A DNA stretch of 25,844 bases, from NCBI GenBank assembly GCA_031284385.1, contig JAISZZ010000189.1, forward strand, positions 1 to 25,844, given 5' to 3'. The notes under the pieces were generated by a model. The model did no database searches, was not told the origin of the DNA, and was given only the letters and a program-made list of their open reading frames with translations. Positions 1 through 5,651 of the stretch are shown piece after piece. The position numbers were made by a program, and so were the translations under genes. This DNA comes from Treponema sp. (GTDB lineage: Bacteria; Spirochaetota; Spirochaetia; Treponematales; Breznakiellaceae). The stretch's first letter is position 1. The number at the start of each line of letters is the position of its first letter.

Positions 1-1
1 C

Positions 2-223
2 GAGGTTCCCTGCGTCAAGCGCAACGCCGGCGGCGTGATGTGCGCGATAGCCTCCGCGGATATGGCGCTGGCCGGCATAAAAAGCATGATACCGGTTGAC
101 GAAGTTATATCCGCGATGAAGGATGTCGGAGACGCGCTGCCCCCCAGCCTCCGCGAAACGGCGCAGGGCGGCCTTGCCGTAACACCCACAGGACTGGCCC
201 TCAAACAGCGGATTTTCGACTGA
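2..223 (+). CDS. sdaA: L-serine dehydratase, iron-sulfur type, alpha subunit, C-terminal fragment
   Basis: This is the last 73 codons of a gene that begins before the window. The enzyme deaminates L-serine to pyruvate and ammonia using an oxygen-sensitive [4Fe-4S] cluster. The visible segment opens with EVPCVKRNAGG, the conserved C-terminal cysteine motif of the family, whose Cys is expected to be a cluster ligand. It continues with the family-typical IPVDEVISAMKDVGDALP and SLRETAQGGLAVTPTG blocks and ends at a TGA. Because the 5' part is missing I cannot tell whether this is a separate alpha subunit (as in Firmicutes and spirochaetes) or the end of a one-chain enzyme. It converges on epmA with about 50 bp between stop codons and no clear terminator hairpin there. 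Confidence 0.9.
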   Translation, partial: EVPCVKRNAGGVMCAIASADMALAGIKSMIPVDEVISAMKDVGDALPPSLRETAQGGLAVTPTGLALKQRIFD

Positions 224-271
224 AGGCATTATCGCATATCGTCGGTTACGCTGCCTGGCCAATATGGAGTT

Positions 272-1303
272 TTACAAAAAAAGCGGTTCCATCGGAAACG
301 GGAGTACGCCGTCAATCGTTTTCCGGCCTGTAAACGCCATGATGAGGCGGTCAAGACCAAGCGCTGCACCCGAACAGCGTGGAAATAGCCTATCCTCGCC
401 GGAAGCCGTTTTTCGTGGCAAAAATATTTCCCAATAATTGTTGTCAACCGCGTGAAGCGCGGCGTCGCGGCGTTTTTTTTCTTGCTGTTCCGACAAAAAA
501 AATTTACGCACTTCTTCCGCGTCCGTCTCTTCCGAATAGCAGTTTGCCAATTCAATGCCGTGAACGTACAATTCCCAGCGCTGCATCGTCCGTGAAGCGG
601 GGTTTACGCCGCCTGAGTTCAACTTTGCAAGACAGGAAACTGCCGCCGGATAATCAAGCAGGGCAACAGGTTTTTCTTTGGGCAGGCACGGCTCAACAGC
701 GTGGATAAATATCAGATTGTAAATATCACCGGCGCTTGAGTCTTCATCAGGATCGAGTCCAAGCCGCCGCGCCTCGCTCAACAATGTTCCGTTTTCGAGA
801 GCCGTTTCAAGACTAAAACCGGCGAACCGTGTGAAAGCCTCGTCCATCGTCCAGCGCGTAAAAGGCGGCCCGAGCGTTTCCATACCAGCGGCATCATTGC
901 CGGCGGCAAGCGCGGCGAACAACTCCTCTGTTATGCCTAGCGAGCCTATATAATCAGTGTCCATTGTGTAGTATTCGAGCATCGTAAATTCAGGATTATG
1001 CGCCATACCGAATGATTCGCGGTTTCTAAAACATTTACAAATCTGATACACGTTTACTCCATGTGCGGCAATCAGCTTTTTCATCCAGATTTCAGGAGAC
1101 GGCACAAGCCAGTAATCCCGCGCCGCCTGCCTCCCACTGTTCGCCGCCGGAAGCAGCGTCGTTTTGAAAACATCAAGGCATGATTCCGGAATCAAATCAG
1201 GGGCAAGCATCGGCGTATCTACTTCAAGATAGCCGCGGCCATCAAAAAAGCGCCTTACATTTTGTATTATTGCCGCACGTGTACGCAGCATTTCTAAATC
1301 CAT
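272..1303 (-). CDS. epmA: EF-P lysine lysyltransferase EpmA (PoxA/GenX/YjeA)
   Basis: This 343-aa protein is a truncated class II lysyl-tRNA synthetase paralogue: a catalytic domain without the N-terminal anticodon-binding OB fold, the hallmark of EpmA. It activates (beta-)lysine and attaches it to a conserved lysine of elongation factor P, which helps ribosomes pass polyproline stretches. Motif 2 is seen around residues 88-112 (CFRNRESF followed by HNPEFTMLEYY) and motif 3 around 311-337 (SGAALGLDRL, then DGVLPFP). The length is close to the E. coli enzyme (325 aa). It starts at ATG 1303 with an AGG-type ribosome site. It is the last gene of a likely omp-murD-epmA unit, separated from murD by a 186-bp hairpin-rich gap. 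The partner aminomutase EpmB and efp are not in the window, so the substrate form of lysine is unknown. Confidence 0.92.
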   Translation of the reverse strand: MDLEMLRTRAAIIQNVRRFFDGRGYLEVDTPMLAPDLIPESCLDVFKTTLLPAANSGRQAARDYWLVPSPEIWMKKLIAAHGVNVYQICKCFRNRESFGMAHNPEFTMLEYYTMDTDYIGSLGITEELFAALAAGNDAAGMETLGPPFTRWTMDEAFTRFAGFSLETALENGTLLSEARRLGLDPDEDSSAGDIYNLIFIHAVEPCLPKEKPVALLDYPAAVSCLAKLNSGGVNPASRTMQRWELYVHGIELANCYSEETDAEEVRKFFLSEQQEKKRRDAALHAVDNNYWEIFLPRKTASGEDRLFPRCSGAALGLDRLIMAFTGRKTIDGVLPFPMEPLFL

Positions 1304-1379
1304 AATACACCTACCCTACTCCCGATCATATTTTCCTTAAGGCGTAAGTTAGATAATATGAAGCGCGATAATATTTTGA

Positions 1380-1454
1380 GGGGGGAGTCTCCCCCCTAAC
1401 TACAGCCCTTCGGGCTTCCGTTACCCCCCTCAACGGGGGTTTCACCCCCGTAAC
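1380..1454. repeat. Cluster of G/C-rich hairpins between murD and epmA
   Basis: Several perfect stem-loops are packed into 75 bp. The arms ggggggag and ctcccccc (1380-1387/1389-1396) have a 1-nt loop. The arms agccc and gggct lie at 1404-1416. The overlapping arms accccc/gggggt (1423-1440) and cgggggt/acccccg (1434-1450) are enclosed by gttac and gtaac. The overlapping pairs are mutually exclusive folds. It could be a REP-like element or the attenuator/terminator between murD and epmA; there is no T-run on the minus strand after the final hairpin, so a classical terminator is not clear. Confidence 0.6.
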
Positions 1455-1489
1455 GCCCCCGCCGGAAAGCGTTTTTCAAACTGCCTGAC

Positions 1490-2935
1490 TCACGTTAAAT
1501 AAGATTTTACAGCCGCCTTCCATTTGCGCCCGCGGTCGAATTCGTTAAGGAACATCCCAAATGAGGCGCAGCCCGGGGATAGCACAACAGAGTCCCCCGA
1601 AGATGCCGCTTTTATGGCGGCTTCCACCGCTTCGTCAATACTATTTAAGGGGCCGCAGAATGGAATGTTTCGAGTTTTGAGCATGGCTGCGAGTTTGTCA
1701 CTGCCCGTCCCCGCGAGCAATACAACCGCTTTCGCGCAAGAAAGCGCGGCGGCGAGCGGCGAAAAGTCCAGATTCTTGTCAGTGCCTCCCGTAACCACGA
1801 CGGGCGATACCAGTGCGCTGACGGCGGCGGCAGCCGCTTCGGGAATAGTCGCGGCGGTATCGTTATAAAAACGAATCCTGTCATTTTCGTAAAAAAATTC
1901 CAGCCTGTGTTCAATACCGCCAAAACGCCCGGCGCAATCGTTGATAAACTCAGGCGGAATGTTCAAATCAAGCAGGGCAAGCCCCGCCGCCATTAGATTC
2001 ATTTTTTGATGAATACCGGGCGCGGCGGTTATGGCCGGCACAATTTGGGCTGTCTCGCCCTTTTTCAGAGATGCGATAGACCCCCACGCAAAACAAGCGC
2101 CGCTTTCTTCGTCAAAAAACGCGCCGCCTGAGTATTCGTCCAGCGCAGGCGGTTTTTTACGACAGTAGCGGTATGGCCGTCCGTGAGTTTCGCTTAAAAA
2201 GCTCCGCCCCCAATCATCGTCACCTGCAATAGTCGCCCCGCCGCGGTCCTGCCCCTGATAAATTACACGTTTGTCGGCGACATACGCATCCATCGCGCCA
2301 TAACGGTCAAGATGATCCGGCATTATCGCGGTTATAACGGCGGAACGCGGCTTCAAAAGGCCCTGCGGCAGATCGCCAAGCTGCCAGCTTGACAGTTCAA
2401 GAACCACATCATCATCCTCAGTCAATTCTTCCAAAAAAGATAGCGGCGAAACCGTAATATTTCCGCCCAAAAATGCCCTGCCGCCGCCGAATCCCGCCCG
2501 CGCTGCCTGCCGCAGTGTGTATTGTATGGCGGAAGCGGTGAAAGACTTACCCTTCGAGCCGGTTACTGCCGTAAGTCGCGCCGGATTATGCGCCAAAAAC
2601 AGTGAAATATCCGTCTCGATATGACGCGCCGCCCGCAAAAAAGGCGAATCAGGCCGCACACCCGGATTCTTTATTACAAGATCCGCATTCGCAAAGTCTT
2701 GCGTATCGTGCCTCTCAAGGACATACTTTACGGGGATTCCTCCAGCGCTTGCCACAAAATCATCCAGTTCTTTTATTGAGTTTTCCAGCACATCCCTGCC
2801 GCGCAGGTCGGTAACTGTAAGCGCGGCTCCATGGGCGGCCAAAAAACGCGCCGCCCCCAACCCACCGCCGTGCAATCCCAGTCCCATGATAAGCGCTTTA
2901 ATGCCGCTATACCGGCTTCCGTCAATTTTTGCCAT
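1490..2935 (-). CDS. murD: UDP-N-acetylmuramoyl-L-alanine:D-glutamate ligase MurD
   Basis: This 481-aa cytoplasmic ligase adds D-glutamate to UDP-MurNAc-L-Ala using ATP in peptidoglycan precursor synthesis. The N-terminal Rossmann-like UDP-binding domain begins KALIMGLGLHGGG. It is followed by the IKNPGVRPDSPF block (88-99), the Mur-ligase P-loop GSKGKS (126-131), the LELSSWQL block, DHLDRYG, HRLEFF and the C-terminal GGTDKN. The motif NDSKATN of many MurD proteins reads NDTAAT here (about residue 357), so the lysine of that motif is replaced; this may be a lineage variant rather than a defect, since all else is intact. The ATG is preceded by GGTGA and lies 16 bp after the stop of the outer-membrane-protein gene, which suggests co-transcription. 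Confidence 0.94.
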   Translation of the reverse strand: MAKIDGSRYSGIKALIMGLGLHGGGLGAARFLAAHGAALTVTDLRGRDVLENSIKELDDFVASAGGIPVKYVLERHDTQDFANADLVIKNPGVRPDSPFLRAARHIETDISLFLAHNPARLTAVTGSKGKSFTASAIQYTLRQAARAGFGGGRAFLGGNITVSPLSFLEELTEDDDVVLELSSWQLGDLPQGLLKPRSAVITAIMPDHLDRYGAMDAYVADKRVIYQGQDRGGATIAGDDDWGRSFLSETHGRPYRYCRKKPPALDEYSGGAFFDEESGACFAWGSIASLKKGETAQIVPAITAAPGIHQKMNLMAAGLALLDLNIPPEFINDCAGRFGGIEHRLEFFYENDRIRFYNDTAATIPEAAAAAVSALVSPVVVTGGTDKNLDFSPLAAALSCAKAVVLLAGTGSDKLAAMLKTRNIPFCGPLNSIDEAVEAAIKAASSGDSVVLSPGCASFGMFLNEFDRGRKWKAAVKSYLT

Positions 2936-2951
2936 TACATCACCGACGGCG

Positions 2952-4004
2952 TTACTGTTGGTATCTAAACCCTATAACAGCGCCAATCTCAAAGTGAAGC
3001 AAGTCTACCAATAACGCAATATTAATATTGAATTTATTTTCTTCAAACTCAATGGAAATTCCTTCGTAGGTATTGAAATTAACGCCGTAAGAATCAATCC
3101 AACCGGTAATATCATCATCGGTTACTTCAAATTTCATGCCGTTTCCGGACGCGGAGGCCAAAGAGTCCGCCAGAGTCGTCTGGGAACTTCCGGCAAGATC
3201 TTCAAGTTTGACGACACTGCCGGAAGTATTAATGGTAATATCACCGCCACCCGCCAACTGATAACCGGTTCTTGTAAGCGCCGCGCCCAAACGCAGTCCG
3301 GCATAGACGGTAATGCGCGGTTCCCAAAATTTTTTTGCGGCGTGCAATTTTAGATCAAATACCCACGCCTCCCAAACCGCGCCCGCCGTGCCATCTCCTG
3401 AAACAGTTATGGGGCCTAGGCTTCCTTCCTGTAGCGACACCGAGCTTTTGCGCCGCAGGCCGCCGGTTGCGCGGTCAACTTCAAGACCTACAGACATAGA
3501 AGGCATCCTACCCCAATCCCGCATTATTTCCCAGCGAAAATCAAGGCCATATACACAGGACTCATAGTTTATGTCATCTTTGAATAAAGGCAGATATGGC
3601 AGCCAGCCCCATTTAACGCCCAGGTCAAACGGCACCGACCTGAAACCTCCGACACGAGCCTCAACGGTATATGCCGGCATAAGCTGTTTATCCATGAACC
3701 CGTCATCACTTTCAAATCCAAATTTTTCTAATAACGTGTTTAATTTGTCAAGTTTTAATGTCGTTGTGCCCAATGTTATCCCGAAACCCCAGTGCGGAGG
3801 TATATCTATCAGTTGCCCGATGTAATTGTCCGGCCAAATAAGCCCGATAGAGGCGACAAACGGTAAGGCGCCGGTTATATCTTTGGAAAGTTCGTCAAGA
3901 TCACCCGCGAGTTCACTCAGATTTTGTTGTGCAAAACCAAACAACGGCCTTAAAAAAAGCATGATGAAAACGGTGAGCAACATTAGCAGGCGTCTATTTT
4001 TCAT
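2952..4004 (-). CDS. Outer-membrane beta-barrel candidate, spirochaete type
   Basis: This is a 350-aa exported protein. I take ATG 4004 (MKNRRLLMLL) rather than the upstream GTG at 4025, because AAAAGG lies 9 nt before the ATG and would be inside the longer reading. A signal peptide (hydrophobic stretch to about residue 25, FGFAQQ) is followed by a short helical segment. The remainder alternates glycines and aromatics in strand-like stretches (for example GFGITLGTTTL, FDLGVKWGWL, ITVYAGLRLGAAL), ending IGAVIGFRYQQ, which suits a barrel's last strand. No Cys lipobox is present. I cannot assign it to a named family; FadL-like or other treponemal barrels are possible. It is the first gene of the omp-murD-epmA run and has its own promoter candidate. 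Confidence 0.7.
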   Translation of the reverse strand: MKNRRLLMLLTVFIMLFLRPLFGFAQQNLSELAGDLDELSKDITGALPFVASIGLIWPDNYIGQLIDIPPHWGFGITLGTTTLKLDKLNTLLEKFGFESDDGFMDKQLMPAYTVEARVGGFRSVPFDLGVKWGWLPYLPLFKDDINYESCVYGLDFRWEIMRDWGRMPSMSVGLEVDRATGGLRRKSSVSLQEGSLGPITVSGDGTAGAVWEAWVFDLKLHAAKKFWEPRITVYAGLRLGAALTRTGYQLAGGGDITINTSGSVVKLEDLAGSSQTTLADSLASASGNGMKFEVTDDDITGWIDSYGVNFNTYEGISIEFEENKFNINIALLVDLLHFEIGAVIGFRYQQ

Positions 4005-4036
4005 ATAACAATACCTTTTAAACACAATTTAGTCCT

Positions 4037-4065
4037 ATTATCGGAAAATATAACACATAATTCAA
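4037..4065 (-). promoter_or_regulatory. Sigma-70-type promoter for the omp-murD-epmA run
   Basis: Reading the minus strand, TTGAAT (4065-4060) and GATAAT (4042-4037) are separated by exactly 17 bp. The start point would fall about 25 bp upstream of the omp ATG, leaving room for its AAAAGG ribosome site. Confidence 0.55.
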
Positions 4066-4191
4066 ATTATTGTTAGAATATTTTAGGAATTGCAGATTTG
4101 CGAATTTTTACGCGGCTTCAGCTTCAAAATTCGCGCATGGTAAGTCCCCGTAGCGCAGTGATTTTGGTATGGTTGGAAGCGTAATAGTAAC

Positions 4192-4236
4192 AATTTGACA
4201 CATATATCACTTTGAAACAGCCCTATGTGTCAAATT
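4192..4236. promoter_or_regulatory. 13-bp perfect inverted repeat, candidate enhancer for the sigma-54 promoter
   Basis: The arms aatttgacacata (4192-4204) and tatgtgtcaaatt (4224-4236) are perfect inverse complements separated by 19 bp. The centre lies about 180 bp upstream of the predicted sigma-54 start (near 4393), which is the usual place for a bacterial enhancer-binding protein site. It is followed by no T-run and precedes no nearby gene end, so a terminator is less likely. The activator is unknown. Confidence 0.5.
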
Positions 4237-4365
4237 TACACGATTAGTAAAATTTATTGAAAAATAGCACTTTTTGTGGCAAAAAAAAATCAATTGCCGA
4301 TAATATAAATTCATACCGGATAACAATTTAGGAAAAAATGGAGAAATATTACAACAACCCCGAAC

Positions 4366-4382
4366 TTGGCATACTTATTGCT
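4366..4382 (+). promoter_or_regulatory. Sigma-54 (RpoN) promoter of the sigma-factor gene
   Basis: The sequence TTGGCATACTTATTGCT matches the -24/-12 consensus TGGCAC-N5-TTGCW. GG (4368-4369) and GC (4380-4381) are exactly 12 bp apart start to start. The expected transcription start is near 4393, giving a 5' leader of about 23 nt that contains the AGGAGG ribosome site. A TATAAT at 4387 overlaps it but has only a 15-bp spacer from TTGGCA, which is poor for sigma-70. Confidence 0.7.
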
Positions 4383-4415
4383 TTATTATAATAACTTGTT
4401 GTATAGGAGGTTACT

Positions 4416-5288
4416 ATGAACAAGAAGCGAAATATGGCGAATAAACGTTCCGCCCTAGCGGACGAGAATGTTTTGACACTTTATTTGAAAGACATCAGCC
4501 GAATTCCCTTGTTGACAAGGGAAGAAGAAGATACCATAGCCCGTAAAGCCGCGGCGGGCGATCAGGATGCGTTAAACAGACTGGTCAGGGCTAATTTGCG
4601 TTTCGTTGTAAATGTCGCGAAGAGGTATCAGGGGCAAGGTTTGCCTCTTACAGATCTTATAAGTGAAGGAAATATAGGCTTGATGAGCGCTGTAAGCCGT
4701 TTCGATGTTGATAAGGGTTATCATTTTATATCGTATGCGGTTTGGTGGATAAGGCAGGCTATTCTAAAGGCTATCTCTGAAAAATCACGGATGATACGCC
4801 TGCCAATGAATCGTGCCGATGAATTGCTGCGCATACAACGCACTAAAACTGAATTGCAAGGCAATGAATCTACAGATTCAGAAATAAATGAAATCGCACG
4901 CGCGCTTGATATGAGCGCGTCCCATGTCAACCGATTGTTGAATGTGAGTCGTGAGATGGTTTCTCTGGATACTCCTGTTTATTCAGAGAAAGATTCTTGT
5001 ATTATCGCTGACCATATTGAGGATGAAACATATCAGACACCTTATGAATTTGCCGAACAGAGCCTCATGCGCGAGGATATAGAGGCTGTCCTGGATACAC
5101 TTGATAAGAAAGAGGCCGCCGTTATACGTTACCGTTTTGGTATCGGCGATTCGATTCAAATGTCGCTTCGTGAAATAGGCGACCGCTTTAATCTAACTAA
5201 AGAGCGGATACGGCAGATCGAAAAGAAAGCCATAAAACGGCTGCAACACCCGATGCGTCAACAAAAATTGCAGGTTTATGTCGCGTAG
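4416..5288 (+). CDS. Alternative sigma-70-family RNA polymerase sigma factor (RpoS/RpoD-like, group 2)
   Basis: This 290-aa protein directs RNA polymerase to a subset of promoters. Region 1.2 begins ENVLTLYLKDISRIPLL (17-33). Region 2 (about 56-126) contains NLRFVVNVAKRY, DLISEGNIGLM and the -10-reading FISYAVWWIRQAI. Region 3 lies at about 130-210. Region 4 (about 223-277) contains YRFGIG and the helix-turn-helix SLREIGDRFNLTKERIRQIE that reads the -35 element. It lacks the long region 1.1 and the non-conserved insert of a housekeeping RpoD, so it is a compact secondary factor. Its start is fixed by AGGAGG five bases upstream. Transcription is predicted from a sigma-54 promoter with an upstream dyad, and a terminator follows the stop. 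RpoS of Borrelia is the closest functional parallel, but orthology is inference. Confidence 0.88.
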   Translation: MNKKRNMANKRSALADENVLTLYLKDISRIPLLTREEEDTIARKAAAGDQDALNRLVRANLRFVVNVAKRYQGQGLPLTDLISEGNIGLMSAVSRFDVDKGYHFISYAVWWIRQAILKAISEKSRMIRLPMNRADELLRIQRTKTELQGNESTDSEINEIARALDMSASHVNRLLNVSREMVSLDTPVYSEKDSCIIADHIEDETYQTPYEFAEQSLMREDIEAVLDTLDKKEAAVIRYRFGIGDSIQMSLREIGDRFNLTKERIRQIEKKAIKRLQHPMRQQKLQVYVA

Positions 5289-5300
5289 TAAGTAAATTAG

Positions 5301-5340
5301 CCGTGGTCAGGAATGATGCCTGGCCACGGTTCACATATAA
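5301..5340 (+). terminator. Intrinsic terminator of the sigma-factor gene
   Basis: The arms ccgtggtcagg (5301-5311) and cctggccacgg (5319-5329) form an 11-bp stem with one G-T pair and a 7-nt loop, 12 bp after the stop codon. It is followed by only a moderately T-rich stretch (ttcacatataattctttt). Confidence 0.7.
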
Positions 5341-5430
5341 TTCTTTTATAACACACCAACAATTTGTATTTAAAAGACTTCCAGTTAAAGCGAATTTTAG
5401 CGATTAAGATGCAGATTTTAACCGCTAAGA

Positions 5431-5601
5431 AAGCACTGATTTATGCGAGTGTGCATTCGTCAACGTAGTTGACGCAATCAGTGCTGCTTTAATGCGAATG
5501 TCAACGAAGTTGACACATTTGCGTAATGAAATGAGCTTGGCTCCTTAAGGCGACGCTGATGCGCCAGCTATGCTGGCGAGGCTTCAAGTTAATCAGTGCT
5601 T
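5431..5601. repeat. 171-bp element bounded by 11-bp inverted repeats, with internal palindromes
   Basis: The ends are exact inverse complements: aagcactgatt (5431-5441) and aatcagtgctt (5591-5601). A third, 10-bp copy of the right end lies inside at 5476-5485. Internal palindromes are gtcaac-gta-gttgac (5459-5473), gtcaac-gaa-gttgac (5500-5514) and cgccagc-tat-gctggcg (5562-5578). No reading frame is convincing. The architecture resembles a miniature non-autonomous element or a mosaic of small palindromic repeats. It fills most of the 363-bp gap between the sigma gene and pbpC; the rest of the gap holds the sigma terminator and 50 bp with no strong promoter. Confidence 0.6.
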
Positions 5602-5651
5602 CCCTAAACAACTCTACTATGTTTTATGCCTAATTTTGTAAAGTATAAAGT

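Larger units (their letters stand above)
4005..4415. other. Divergent regulatory region between the omp gene and the sigma-factor gene
   Basis: This is 411 bp of AT-rich non-coding DNA. It holds, from left to right, a sigma-70-type promoter for the minus-strand omp gene, a 9-bp inverted repeat (gcgaatttt 4100-4108 with aaaattcgc 4126-4134), a 13-bp inverted repeat (4192-4236), and the sigma-54 promoter for the sigma gene. A strong AGGAGG ribosome site sits at 4405-4410, five bases before ATG 4416. Confidence 0.8.

Noticed and set aside
4005..4025. Longer omp protein starting at GTG 4025
   Set aside because: The AAAAGG ribosome site for ATG 4004 lies inside that extension, and the signal peptide is cleaner from ATG 4004.
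4338..4391. 17-codon reading frame (MEKYYNNPELGILIALL) with an AGGA site just upstream of the sigma gene
   Set aside because: It is short, and it overlaps the sigma-54 promoter, so it would lie mostly upstream of the predicted transcript start. Without conservation data I treat it as chance.
4366..4392. TTGGCA with TATAAT read as a sigma-70 promoter for the sigma gene
   Set aside because: The 15-bp spacer is short for sigma-70, while the same bases fit the sigma-54 -24/-12 pattern with exact spacing. Dual use is not excluded.
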